A stretch of DNA of 64,000 nt, taken from Mytilus galloprovincialis (lineage: Eukaryota; Mollusca; Bivalvia; Mytilida; Mytilidae). The notes beneath the pieces were generated by a model that was given only the letters and a program-made list of their open reading frames with translations, did no database searches and was not told where the DNA came from. Positions within the stretch are counted from its first letter, which is position 1, and the number at the start of each line of letters is the position of its first letter. The DNA is taken from the NCBI RefSeq assembly GCF_965363235.1, contig NC_134839.1, positions 71,686,910-71,750,909 of the forward strand, read 5' to 3'. Shown in pieces: positions 22,498-35,800 of the stretch. Position numbers and translations under genes: made by a program.

Positions 22498-24010
22498 CTC
22501 AACCAGATGCTCCGCAGGGCACAGCTTTATACGACCGCAGAGGTCGAACCCTGAACAGTTGGGGCAAGAATGGACACAACATTTAAGCTTGATACAGCTC
22601 TGAATTTGGATTGTGATTGAATAGTTGACACAACATAGGTTTCTGACACAGAATGAATGGAGTCTAAGAACTTAAACTTAAAAACTTAATAATTTTAAAT
22701 TGGACATTTATCTATTATGGTCCAATATCCAAAATCTAAATACATGGTCAGCATATCTATCATAGAACCCCAAAAATTCAATTTTTGATGAAATTAAATA
22801 ATGTTCATTTTTAGACCCTTTAGACCTCAATGTGGACCAATTTGATAACCAGGCCCAAGTATTAAAAATCTAAATACATGGTTAGATTCAGCATATTGAA
22901 GAACCCCATATATTCAATTTTTGTTGAAATCAAACAAAGTTTAAATTTTGACCCTTTGGAGCTTAATGTAGACCAATTTGAAAACATGACAATTCTGTGC
23001 AATTGAATATTTCTTGCTATTGCGCAAAACTGTGCAATTAGATATTGCTTGCTATTGCACAATACTGTGCAATTGAAGATTTCTTGCTATTGCACAATAC
23101 TGTGCAATTGAAGATTTCTTGCTATTGCACAATACTGTGCAATGAGATTTTTCTTGCTATTGCGCAATACTGTGCAATTGAAGATATCTTGCTATTGAGC
23201 AATACTGTGCAATTGAAAATTTCTTGCTATTGTACAATACTGTGCAATTGAAGATTTCTTGCTATTGCGGAATACTGTGCAATTAATTTCTTGCTATTGC
23301 ACCATACTTAATATAATAATTTTGGACCCCGATTTGGACAAAATTGAAAACTGGGCCCATAATAAAAAATCTAAGTACATGTTTAGATTCAGCATATCAA
23401 AGAACCCCAAGAATTCAAATTTTTGTTAAAATCAAGCTAAGTTTAAATTTGGACCCTTTGGACCTTAATGTAGACCAATTTGAAAAAAAGACCAAAAAAT
23501 AAGAATCTGAATACATGGTTAGATTTGGCATATCAAAGAACCCCAATAATTCATTTTTTGATGAAATCAAACAAAACTCTCAAAATCAATCCAAACCATC
23601 CTTTTGTGGTCATAAACCTTGTGTTAAAATTTCATAGATTTCTATTAACTTATACTAAAGTTAGTGTGCAAAAACCAAGAAAAATGCTTATTTGTGACTT
23701 GTTTTAGACCCCTAATTCCTAAACTGTTGGGACCAAAACTCCCAAAATCCATCCCAACCTTCCTTTTGTGGTCATAGACCTTATGTTAAAATTTCATAGA
23801 TTTCTGTTCACTTATACTAAAGTTATTGTGCGAAAACCAAGAAAAATGCTTATTTGGGCCCTAATTCCTAAACTGCTGGGACCAAAACACCCAAAATCAA
23901 TCCCGACCTTCCTTTTATGGTCATAAACCTTGTGTTTAAATTTCATAGATTTCTATTTACTTTTACTAAAGTTAGAGTGCGAAAACCAAATGTCTTCGGA
24001 CAACGACATT
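22498..24010 (+). mobile_element. family A dispersed repeat, 3'-truncated copy
   Basis: It begins AACCAGATGCTCCGCAGGGC..TTTATACGACCGCAGAGG, as at 58932. It shares the GACCCTTTGGACCTTAATGTAGACC blocks and the repeated TTCCTTTTGTGGTCATA..CCTTGTGTTAAAATTTCATAG segments. It ends near CTTCGGACAACGACATT and lacks the (GAC)n tail and right inverted end of the full copy. Short frames here are repeat readthrough. Confidence 0.8.
22987..23300 (+). repeat. 35-bp tandem array with TTGCACAATACTGTGCAA palindromes
   Basis: Eight or nine units of 35 bp, each with TTGCACAATACTGTGCAATT followed by GAAGATTTCTTGCTA. Seven bases on either side of ATAC pair (TTGCACA/TGTGCAA), so each unit folds into a small hairpin. 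The array lies inside the family A repeat; a shorter, more decayed array is at the matching place in the second copy (about 59485-59660). Confidence 0.85.
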
Positions 24011-25176
24011 TACAGGAGTTACAGCAACGATTTCCATGTGATGTTTTTAGCTTGTTATGGAGCAGCCTAGTTCCCTTCTTATAATCTAGTCAAGAAATAA
24101 GTTCAGGTTAGTAATCAGAATAGAAATTCCAGCAATAGTGAAAATAAAAGTCAATCTACAGTTCATGGATGGTATTTAATTACAAGTTCTTCCTCAAATT
24201 TCAATGAGATGCATTTCAAGGAAAATTTTATTTGTCATCAAAAACCTGTGGTTTTTTTTTTAAACAGAGTAAAAAATTAACAGGCAGACAAAGCAACAAC
24301 TATACAATCCACAAGATTTTTCAGTGATCATAAAAATAAAGGATTCTGAGGAATTTAAAGGGTGAAGTCTTGTACTCATTCAAAGTCTTACTAAAGGTGA
24401 TCCTTAAGTACTGGTGTCCACAAATGAAAATGGGAAATATTGAATTTGTGTACATTTTTGCAAAAACTAGTTCACATAGGTTTCAACATACTTTTTTTTA
24501 CCTCAAAAGACATTTTGAGTAGAAAGCATGGCTTGCACAACCAAATTCAAGAGGACTGTTTTGAAAGCTACATTTGGTTCATATTCACAATGAAGAAAAG
24601 GAGATGTGGAGACATTGGAGGTATATGTAAATGAGACAGCAACATAATGACAAGCATTCTGTGTGTATGGCAATATATATACCAATTAAAAATTCATTGT
24701 ATTGGAACAAAATTCAAACTTGATCTCCAACTTGTCACTGTGTAAACTATATAACAAATATTAAGTCAATATATTCAAGAATGTTGCAATAAAGTGTTGA
24801 AAACTGATATTAAAGTGAACTTTGTAATTCCAAGGACCATAACTCTGCACAAAATTATCAAACCGGAACAAAATCCTAACTTGATCTGTGTAACTTGTCA
24901 TGATAAAAGACTTTACCAATTTTCAAATCAACATCTTAAATCATGACAAAAAAATGATTATTTGAGTGAATTTTCTAAGTCCAAGGACCATAAATCTGCA
25001 CAAAATCATCATCTCCACTTACTATATCTATTCACTTCTTCTGTTGATGTAGCATATAAGATACAACTGTTGGCTAAAATTGTGAATAATCCTGAAACTT
25101 GTATACCTGATTATCACCCCTTCTTAAGTTTGTTTGTTCATGTAATAATAGCACTGACAGTTGAATGTATGACCAA
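24011..25176. other. intergenic, no gene recognised
   Basis: Two diverged stretches share CCAAGGACCATAA(A/C)TCTGCACAAAAT (near 24833 and 24982), hinting at an old tandem repeat. No exon or RNA is seen. Confidence 0.4.
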
Positions 25177-25470
25177 CAAGAATGTGTCCCTAGTACATGG
25201 ATGCTCCATCAGCACTATCATTTTCTATGTTCAGTGGACAGTGTATATGGGGTAAAAACTTTAATTTGGCATTATAATTAGAAAGATCATATCATAGGGA
25301 ACATGTGTACTAAGTTTCAAGTTGATTTCTACTTCAACTTCATCAAAAACTACCTCGACCAAAAACTTTAACCTGAAGCAGGACAGATGGACGGACGAAC
25401 AAACAGACGAACGGACGAAGGGTTGAACAGACACACAAACCAGAAAACATAATGCCCATAAATGGGGCAT
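25177..25470 (+). mobile_element. family B dispersed repeat, copy 1
   Basis: It runs from CAAGAATGTGTCCCTAGTAC through TTTGGCATTATAATTAGAAAG and a (GGACGAAC)n-like tract to a 3' hairpin, ATAATGCCC..GGGGCATAA. It matches 54791-55062 over its whole length. There is no coding capacity. It is recognised as a common bivalve repeat. Confidence 0.8.
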
Positions 25471-25570
25471 AATAATAATGTACATTTAAAGGGCAATTCA
25501 GAGCTTACCATATTGAACAGACACCTACTTATTGACAAGACAAGTGCATGTTTATATTATACTATATATA

Positions 25571-25703
25571 TAGCAGACTATGAGGTATGGGCTTTGCTCA
25601 CTGTTGAAGGCCATACAGTAACCTATAGTTGCTAATTTCTGTGTCCTTTGGTCTCTTATGGAGATTTATCTCATTGGCATCATACCACATCTTCTTTTTT
25701 ATA
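25571..25703 (+). mobile_element. SINE-like short dispersed element
   Basis: From AGCAGACTATGAGGTATGGG to CATACCACATCTTCTTTTTTATA. It is the same family as 12369-12500; the 3' half (TCTCATTGGCATCATACCACATC) is shared with the copies at 49405 and 52780. Confidence 0.7.
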
Positions 25704-25913
25704 TACTATAAATTCAGAAATTATTGCGTGCATTTATTATTGCGATTTTGTCATTTTATACTTAAATGCGATTTTAATTTTTACGATTTTGAAAAAAATC
25801 CTGTTTAATTCATATAAAATATTTCAAAATGCGAGTTTAAATTATTGCGTTTACAACTCGTTGCATTTTTTCGCAATAATAAAAACCTCGCAATAATTTC
25901 TGAATTTACAGTA
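25704..25913. mobile_element. MITE, about 210 bp
   Basis: TACTATAAATTCAGAAATTATTGCG at the left is inverted at the right as CGCAATAATTTCTGAATTTACAGTA, giving inverted repeats of about 25 bp with one or two mismatches. The interior is full of ATTGCGATTTT words. TA dinucleotides at both edges would suit a Tc1/mariner-type insertion, but this is not decisive. It abuts the SINE-like element on its left. Confidence 0.8.
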
Positions 25914-28900
25914 TACACTATGTTTTTTGTTCTTATATGACTAACCAATCTTTCCTTTCACATTCAACAGATCATATCATTTATAAAATGTATGCCAAAT
26001 AGACCATCTTTACTGTACATGTACCAGAAAACTAAATAAGCCATCAAATCTTGTCAATTTGCAAGATCAGAAAATCATACTCATATTAATGAAAAGACAG
26101 AAGTAGTTTAGCATCTTTTTATTTTGTTCTTTAACAGGCACATTATAGTTTTTTTCACATTCTATGAAATTTATATCATAACAGAATATCCATACACTTA
26201 CAAGGTACAAGATATGATTTAACAAGTTGGTATGGTTGTACACTGTACGAAATATTCACACTGTACATACAAAGGATGAATAATGTCCTAATGGTATGTG
26301 GGAACACTTTGTTTCATATATATATGAAAAGGTCATTATAGTTCTATATTTACCCAGTTATGAATAATGTGTCAGGGATCTAAATAAGGATGATTTAACC
26401 TACCCATGAAAAACACATTTTGTACAAGAACTTGCAGGTCAACAACTTAAAAAGTACTGTATCCACTCAGTGAACCTGCTTAATTTGAAGGAAAGCAAGT
26501 TTGATTGGCACATAATAAACTATTTTAACTAATGTGGATTATGGCAGATTATCTTTATTTCTCAGAGTATAAAAATTAGGAAAAACAAAATTGAAATTTT
26601 GTTCACTTCAAACTTTGAAAACAAATTTAAAATCAGAAAGTATAAGCTGGTCAAATTAAGAAGAGGGTGGTGTGTTAATCAAACTAAATGATACAACTCT
26701 TATTGTTTAACCAAAAGATAACATACTTTATCTAGATTTGAATCCATGTCAAATATATTTTTTCTAAATTAGTTTCAGCCCAAGGAAAGTACTAGTATTA
26801 CTTTTACAAATTTAAAAAAAAAGGGTACAATGTACTAGTATCCCTGAAATCATGTCAGGTGGTAGACCTATGATAATCCTTGTTCAAATAATTAGGTAAA
26901 CAAATAATTTTTCAAGAAAAACAGATTTCCTTAACATTGAATAAAACTTCTTATATCAAATAACCAAATCAATTGGTAAGGCTTATAACTTACATGCTAT
27001 GTATCAAGCATTAGCCCCAAAAACATGTATAATGTAGCATGCATTATGACTAAATAAACACAAAAAGTCAATGAAAAATATTGCAACAATAATGCAAGAT
27101 CACATTTTTGACGAATAAATTAAGTTATGATGCAATGAACATGGATGAGATTCATTTTAACAGCATAAATATTCAATAAAAAATCAGGATTTTGAAAATA
27201 TTGAAAATATACAAGTAGGATCTAAAGATGTGACAAAAGGAATATTTTTCATTTTGGTCCCATTTCGCCACTGAATATCAATGAAAATAATAGTTTAGTT
27301 GTTCACCTATATTAAATTAATGTACAAATTCTGTTTCAACTGTGAGAATTTCAAAGTCAATAAGATCTTTGAAAGGTGGAAATCTATACCAAAATTTTGA
27401 AATATAAACTAAAAACAGTAATATCCCTCAGCACAACAAAAAGCAGCAAAGATTTTAAGATATGGTATTTATTTTCTACTATGACCAAAATGTAAATTTT
27501 TACATGGCGTTTTGTATTATTTTTCAATGTTGTATATATATCTTTAGTGCTTTACCATGTTTCAGTTTCCAAAATTAATATCAAACAAAGTACTTCTTGT
27601 TTTAGGCTTAAAATCAATAATAATAACAACTTCTGTTTCTGTTTTTCTATTTTTCAATATTATTCAGCCTCTTGTGGAAAAATATGTTAACAAATGCACA
27701 TCAAAACATATTATTTTTTGTGTAGGATATATATACTGGCACAATGGTAACAACATCAACAACATTTGGTTTGACATAAAAATCACACATTAATATCACT
27801 GCTTAGAAAGACCATTCAAAAAATGAGACAACTTAAAACATAACACTTTTAAAAACTTACATTTCTTAAAAAATTAAAAGCCTTATTGATTAACAATGTA
27901 AACATTTCAGAAAATTTAACATTGAGCTGAAGATTTCACAAGTCACATTCCTATTTTAAGCCACCTCAGCAGTTCGTTAATATTACTAGCTGATAAAGTC
28001 ATATGGCACCACTTATGTATTTCAAATGAAATTACAAATTAAGGTCTAAGTTTATTCAAAAGGTTTCCCAAAAACAATGTTTCAAGTTGCTGAACTCGAT
28101 TATTATTTGTAAAATAATAAAATCTACAAAATTTCAATTTTGGCTAGTTATTGTAATCACACAAACCAATATGGCTAACAGATGTTTCTATGTAAATAAA
28201 TTTTGTCTGTATTAATGAAAGTTCATTCATCTTTTTCTATGAACATTTGCTTCCTTGAATAATGTATTTTTTCAGTTCTGGATTATAACAACTGGGCTAA
28301 TTAAGTCTTCATCAAGTAAAATATAATATACTACTCCAAAATATGGTAAGCTTAAAATAAAAATGGTTCCCACACCACACCTGCTTAATGATTTATTAGG
28401 TACAAAGCAAAAAGCATGAATTTCATCCAGCTGATTTACTTTTCCTTTTATTTTTATGAGGGTTAGTTATCAGGGCATTTTTGTCATTTTATTGCAGGAT
28501 TTATTCAGACAGATTCATTCGTAACACAATCCTTTTCAGCGAAAGTTGCAAAATAAGAGCAATAGGGAGACAGCCCAATAACTTACTCTGGAATGAAAAG
28601 GATAGTTGTACCTGTTTTGTTTTTTATTTTCTTATAAAATAATTCACCGAAAACAATTTGACCACTTTTCCCCTATTCCTTACATACCGAACACTTGATT
28701 TCAGGAGAAGACATGTTAGTAGTGTTCATACTCCGTTAGGAATAAGGGGGAAAAGGGTCCGTTTCAAGTATATAAAATATGATGACATATGACACATACA
28801 GATAATTATTGATATATGTATTCATTTTTAGAAATGAAGTAATTACATGTGAACATGACAAGAATATTTGATCCCAAATCTATATATTCAAAAATTGAAA

Positions 28901-29631
28901 ATGAACATCAGAATAAAATCTGGAATGCAGCAGATTGGTATCTTATTTAGAATGGTATGCAATAACAGAATAATGGCTATGAAATCCATTTAAAACAGAA
29001 CAATAATGTTGATTAAGCTCAATAGCATGAGGTATTAACTGATAAAGAATAAGAAAGCAAAAAATAGCTTTGACTAGTTCTCAAAACAACAACTAATCAT
29101 CCTTCTCTTCAATCCATCTTAACACAACAAATAAAATTACAAAACTAAAATGTAACTTTTATTTTACCATAAAATTCAATATTTCATATTGTACTCATAA
29201 AAATGGAATAATTTAAAATGAATCTAAAAGAAGATGAAAAGGCACAACAATGAGTTAAAATGAATTGAAATGAAAGTCTTTCTGTCTAAACATTTAACAA
29301 AAACACTACTACCTTGGCTGTAATTGATATGAAGCTGACCTAATTTTCTATACTTGTAAAAATTAGAATTTCTGTACATCATTTTGTCAAAAACATTGTT
29401 AATGCTTTGAAATAATTTGAAAAAAATGTTTACAATTAAAAAACCAAAAACAAACATAAATTTATGACAAGGCTAAGATCCATGGCAGATACTGGTCTAG
29501 AATGTTACATAAAAAAATAAACAATTAAATAAATGCACAAACAGCAACTGCTGAAAAATATCACAACTTTGAATTTCTTGTGTAGTTAAAACAATTCATA
29601 TAAATATGTTATTAGCACTAATGTAATAGAT
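25914..29631 (-). other. AT-rich intergenic region and probable DLGAP 3' UTR
   Basis: The part next to 29631 must hold the DLGAP 3' UTR; a minus-strand AATAAA lies at 29158-29163, about 470 nt past the stop, but other hexamers exist. I see no other gene. Small frames at 27557-27793 and 29224-29457 are AT-driven. Confidence 0.4.
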
Positions 29632-29819
29632 TCACTTGTCTGCTATATATATTTCAACATCATCTGAATTGTTTTGCTGCTTTTTCTTCATTGCAGCACG
29701 TTTTTCTGCCATCATTTTTTTTCTAGCATCGTCACGAGCTTTAGCAAGTTTCAATCGCTCTGTTCTTTCTGGTGATGATTCTGGTGTTTCTTTTGTTTTT
29801 GATACTCGTCTTCTGGAAC
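29632..29819 (-). CDS. DLGAP: DLGAP terminal exon
   Basis: Acceptor CATTTAG; encodes GSRRRVSKTKETPESSPERT.., a basic helix-like stretch AKARDDARKKMMAEKRAAMK and DDVEIYIADK, then TGA at 29632-29634. It parallels the vertebrate end (ARKRL.AAKRAA..SIEIYVPEAQTRL) up to EIY, but stops before the PDZ ligand. Confidence 0.92.
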
Positions 29820-32800
29820 CTAAATGTACAAAATTAAACATATTAAATTGACAAAAATTGAGAAATATAGTGTTGATCTCCCTTACACCACAATGTTAAA
29901 CTATTTTTCAATGTGGATTATCTCCACTTAGTCTAACAATAACAGTATGTGATGTTCCCTTAAAATTACATGGTAAAGATAATTAAGTTTTTTGAATGTT
30001 TTTTTTTTTAATATATAAAGATGATTCATATTTGTGCAAAAATTTTTAAAACAAATCATGTGTAATTGATGTAACAATTTCTAAAATGTTTTATCATGTC
30101 ATCGGATTACTGTTGATTTAGTTTTATTCCTGGGATACCAATTTTTATGTTGATTTCAGATATGTAGATTAACTACAATTTAAATGTACAACATAGTACA
30201 AACTACAAACTTTCAAAAAGCTTGTATGCAGACTTTAGAATAACTACAAATTTTAATTTTTTCTCAATCCATGAAAAGAAAATTGGTACAAATGTATCAA
30301 CGAAAATTCAAGAATCCAAAGTAAATGATCCACAAGTATCATAGATATAACTATTGATGGACAGACTCTGTTTTTAACTTAACTAACTCAATTTCATTTA
30401 TTTCTCTCTTCAACTATAACATGTATATGTAATTGAAAAATATTCAAAACTAATTTGAGCTTAGTTTTAATTAACCACTTGACAAAGTTGTAAGACTTTC
30501 ATTGTAAGACTGTTGAAAATCAGGAATTACCTGCTGGTATTCTAGCATTTCTTGAATTAAGAATGACATAAAGAGTAAGAGTTTTAAAATGGGTGTACCA
30601 GTTCTTATTGTTTAAATTTCGCATTAAAAAAATATGAGAATTAAGAAGTGTCACAGCTAGTTAATTGGCATTACTTAAGATTTCTCATTAGGTAAAACTG
30701 AGACTTAATGGGTGTACCAGGTAGTGAACTTATATTGCTTTAATTTCTCGTGAGATAGAAGAAAAATTAACTGATGTTACATTTGGTGTAAATTTTCTTA
30801 TTGTGTTTAGAGGTAATATTATTATTTTCTTTTTTCTTCAATTTTCCATCCTTTGATCCATATTTATATATATATATATATATATATACTCAATAGATAT
30901 ACCATTCTATACATGCATGCTCATACATATATTTTTGTATTATATTGCTATAAATGTTAAATGGAGAAAGACTTCACAAGTCTGTTTGACTTGTGTCTTA
31001 TCCAATTTGTACGTGAACAAATAAAATATGTTTAAACTAAACAAAGGTAAGACTTACCCGGTGTGCCTGCTGGTGTACTGGCATTACTAACTGATTTTGG
31101 ACTAGAACTGATAGAGCTTTCTCTAGACTGAAAAAAAAGTAATTATAGTATAGAATAGATATATAAATAAAGAGATATGGTATGATTGCCAATGAAACAA
31201 CTATCTATACACCACAGACAAAATGACAGACATAAGGACATTACCTTGCATTGAATTTCATACCTTAAACATGATTGTTCAAAAACTATTATACCACTTA
31301 GTCTGTCAGTACCAACTTATAAAAACATTTTTCAATCATATAAAAGTTATAAATGAAACATACTGCTGCAGTCTCTCTAAATTAGTCAAGGAGACAGGTC
31401 ACTTCAAAGTTTTTTTTTTGATTTTCACAAAAGTTATGGCAAAACCATTTCACCAATTGACTCTTTTTCTCAGATGAGAATTCTGTAATTACTTTCAGAT
31501 ACTTTTTGTGTTTTTAATCATTCTAGGCATTTTGTGCACACTTTATTTTACTTTGTAAATGTATTCATATGATCATGATGATAGAAGATCCAATGTTTAG
31601 AATGTTTTATGTTTATATTTTTTCTTTCGCCAAAGTCAGATAAACCAGTTGGATTACCATGATTACAGTATTAATCCAAGCTATATATGAAATAACATGA
31701 TAGAATAAATCATATTGTTGTCTCATTGGCAATCAAACCATATCTCCTTATTTTGATATTTTGTACAAGGTTCATAACAATTGAATGAAGCAAACTAAAG
31801 TTTGAGAATGGAAACCAATTTCGAAATGTACATATACGGACAATCTACATTCTAGAGTCTCTAATGTGAAGCTGCTGACCAATCATATGTCCATATATTC
31901 AGTAGTTTCTGAGATACTTGAGAAATGTTTGATGGAAAAATTTGTTGAATGGACAAACAGGCAAACAAAAGAACAAACAAGTTGATTACTCTCGAAGAGA
32001 GGAAGAGTCATAATAAAGCCTAATCTATGGTTTCCATATGAGTATTTACACTTACATGCATACAAAGTTCTTTCCATCCATTCTGTCGTATTAACTCTAA
32101 TTCTGTGAACATTTCCTCCACATTATCTACTTGTATTTTGATCATATCCCAGAATCCCTGCAGGTCTTCCCATTTCAACAATTTACCATCTACAGTTGGG
32201 TTCTGAAAGTAAATAAGTACCATACAACAAATACTCATGGATGTATATATATATATATATTGATTTATAGTACAGAAGCACATGTATATATTTTGGTAAA
32301 ACATATGTTGTTTTTTTTTTTTATGAACAAAATTTTAGGATAATTGTAATGTTTACTATTGTTTTCATTAAATGTCATTTCCCACATTGCTGTTAAAAAA
32401 TTCTCCAAATTATAATGGTATTCAGTTCTTGTAATAAAAAAAAAGAGCCTGTGTTTCTTGTGCTTGTTGTTTCATATTAATTTAAAAAAAAAAGGATAAA
32501 AAAAGTTCTGCCTTAGGCTTAGTAGCATACTACATGCAACTGCCTTGCTTGTATTAAAAAACCCACTCTCATTCAGACCAGTTATTGTTAATGCTTTCTA
32601 TTTTCAATACATGTATTTTTCTTGTTTATAGATTGGGTGTATATTTTTATGTTTTGACTGTATGGCTGTAATTGAGAGCCTTTATATATCATTGACTATT
32701 CTATAAAGTCTGTGAATGAGCTTATAATGGGTAAAATGTTCCAATAAATTCTTACCATATGTTCATAACATAACTCTTCAAACTGTTTAAATTTTTGGTT

Positions 32801-35800
32801 GACCAGTAAATTGGCTTTTCCAACTGCTGCCCGTATTTTTCCACTTGCTGAAAAACAAAACATTCTGAGTATCATCAAGTTTTATATTTAGTAATACCGG
32901 TAGTTACTTCATATTTATTTGAAATTTAAAAAAAACAAGAATAGTGGGAATATGTCAATATGATAACAGCCATCAAAAACAGACAAAAAGCCATTTCGGG
33001 TGACCACTTGGGTTTTCAATAAAAAAAAAAAATAAAAAGTATCATATATATGTCATGATATTTATCATGTAAAAACAAGGAGCTGTACTGTGGTATGCTT
33101 TCCAATGAGACAACTATCCACCAGAGACAAAATGAATAGGATGTAAACAAATATAGCCATTAGATTACTGTATACACTTTAGTAAAACCCATACCACATA
33201 GTATTAAAGCTATATACATCTGTATTTTGAACGTCTGGATGGTTTCTGACTTGGAACCAAAATATTACCATGTATTACAGCTAAGCAACAGAAACCAAAA
33301 TATTACCATGTATTACAGCTAAACAAGAACACACATAAAATAGTACAATCTAAAGAACAGGACTTATAGTACTGTAAATGACAAATGAAAAGACACAAGT
33401 AAAGCAATACTAAATTTAAGGAATTTTGGTTCTCAATGCTCTTCAACTTCGTACTTTATTTGGCCTTTTTTAACTTTTTTGGGTTCGAGCGTTACTGATC
33501 ATGCTGATGAGTCTTTTGTAGACGAAACGCGCGTCTGGCGTATATACTAAATTTAGTCCTGGTATCTATGATAAGTTTATTTAACCCACAGTAAATAATT
33601 CTCCAAAGTATTATACTAAATGCAGGAAGTTAAAAACTGCAAATCTCCAACATCTAGGCATATGGAAATAGTGCTGTCTTAATGGTCTTACACTCTAATC
33701 TAGAGATGTTGTACTGCCATTAAATAGTCCAAAAAAAGATTGAATGACGGTTCTAAATTATATTGCTTGAAACTTAATATCACAACAAAAATCTAGGTAC
33801 ACAAGGTATGTAAAATCACTTTAATCAAATTCCTGAATATAGCACCCACAAAGCCTTCCTGATATTTGTGTTACTAAGTTTTAACCAATACCATGAAAAT
33901 TCATACCCGTATCTGATATATGATCTGTGTTTTAAGGTAACACCTATTTCCTAAATTCTACTATTAATAAACCTTACATCCTGCTAAAATATATAATAGG
34001 AATTCCTGCAGTAATTTAACTTATCTATGTAAACAACTCTACTGATGCAGGTATTATAAAGTCTGGGAGGAAGTTTTTATATAAAAAAAAGACAGGTTTA
34101 GCCTTGTTTAAATTTTACAAAGGATCTTATTCCACCTTTTCTAACCCAGTGATCCCTTTTCCATTGAATAACCTTGACCTGTTTATCCCACTAACAGTGA
34201 AATCAACAATCAATATTGAACTCACTGGGTTAAACAGCAGCATAGAAAACAGATCAATAGAAAGACAACCAGCAGAAAATTTGTGTGTGATTTTTTAAGG
34301 TATATTTAATTAACATGCTTCCTCTCGACTGTAACCTTACTATGTTTTTATCTAATGAATTGGATTCTGTATGAAATTATGTTTGATCCACTAGAATCTG
34401 ATAGTTAGAGCTACTAATCATTGAAATCAATTAGGACCAAACAAATGCTATTGGAATGCTATGGTAATTGACTAGGACAAAAACAATGTAATTTTAAACA
34501 TGAAATGAAGAAAAAAAATCAATATGACACTCGAAGGAAACTACTAAAGAGTATATATGAATTAGATACACCCATGATGGGATTAGGCAGATTGGGTGCA
34601 TCTTATTTAAAAGCAAAGATATGACTATATTGCAAAAGGATAGATTTTAACAATTTAGAAGAGGTATTTTAAAAATTTGATCTGATGTTTTTATGGAAAA
34701 GTATAACAAATGCAGAATATCCAATTACACATAATGACATCTCAATGTAAGTTAAGAAGATAGAGGCCTGTTTGACATGACAAAATGAAACTTTTTTTTT
34801 CTGAAAACTGGCTGTTTTGAAACTATTCTTATTTTCCTTCAGGGTGGTCATACACATACAATTAAGCCCAAGCCTCCTTCCTGTCAGTAATCAAGACTAC
34901 TATAGAAGACAAAATAGACATAAAATATACCACCCCTTTCTGTCATGTAAAAACAATCAAACCAGGGTTAGATGTTATGTAATTGTAGTTAAAATATTTT
35001 TTTTTGTAAATTGTTCAGTTAATTTGTCCCTCATTCATTCTAGTCTAAGATATGCAGTCTATAATTACTACCAAGTGACAAGTACAAAAAGTTGTACAAG
35101 AGATTTGTTGAGTTTCCTATAGCAAAACATAGGATTTGCAGCATCTACCAAAGATGGAAGCCAATTGTCTCCTGATAATCTGAATATAAAATATTTACAA
35201 TCTTTCTCCTATATTACATACCATCTTCAGGGATATCTTGGCAGTATAAATCAGACTCTATTTGCCGACACAGTGAAACAAGATGAACAGCTTCTGTCTT
35301 TGTTACATTTAAATAATATTCTCCATCCTGAAAAACATACAAAACCTCTAAGTACACTGCTTGGACAATATTGGTTTCAGTCTATGGTTCGAAATAAAAT
35401 TCAAAAGATCTGTCTTTTGTATGAGAACTGGTGGAATGCATAATCAAATACAATTTTATGTGGTGTTTAAGTGCTTATTTCTGCTATTTTAGGTTTTTAA
35501 TCTGACCATCATGACCATACATGTATTATGTATTATATAAATGAGTTTTCACATTATGATTAAATGTTCATGTAACAATTCGTTACAGTATGTCTTGGGA
35601 GGTAACCTAAATCTTTAATCATTTTGTTAATTGAATCATGCCACAAAGAAGTACCTTGTGCATCATGTGTATATCTTTGGGGTCAATTCTTGACAAACAA
35701 ATATCTTACTAACAAAGAAAGGTGATATTTGTATGTATATATTACAATAAGGGCAATCTAATAACAAACTATGTGACTGTGACATTTGTATGTTGTGTCT

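Noticed and set aside
23045..23251. 68-codon frame rich in LAIAQYCAIE
   Set aside because: Readthrough of the 35-bp hairpin array.
29636..29851. 71-codon plus-strand frame
   Set aside because: Exact antisense of the DLGAP terminal exon.
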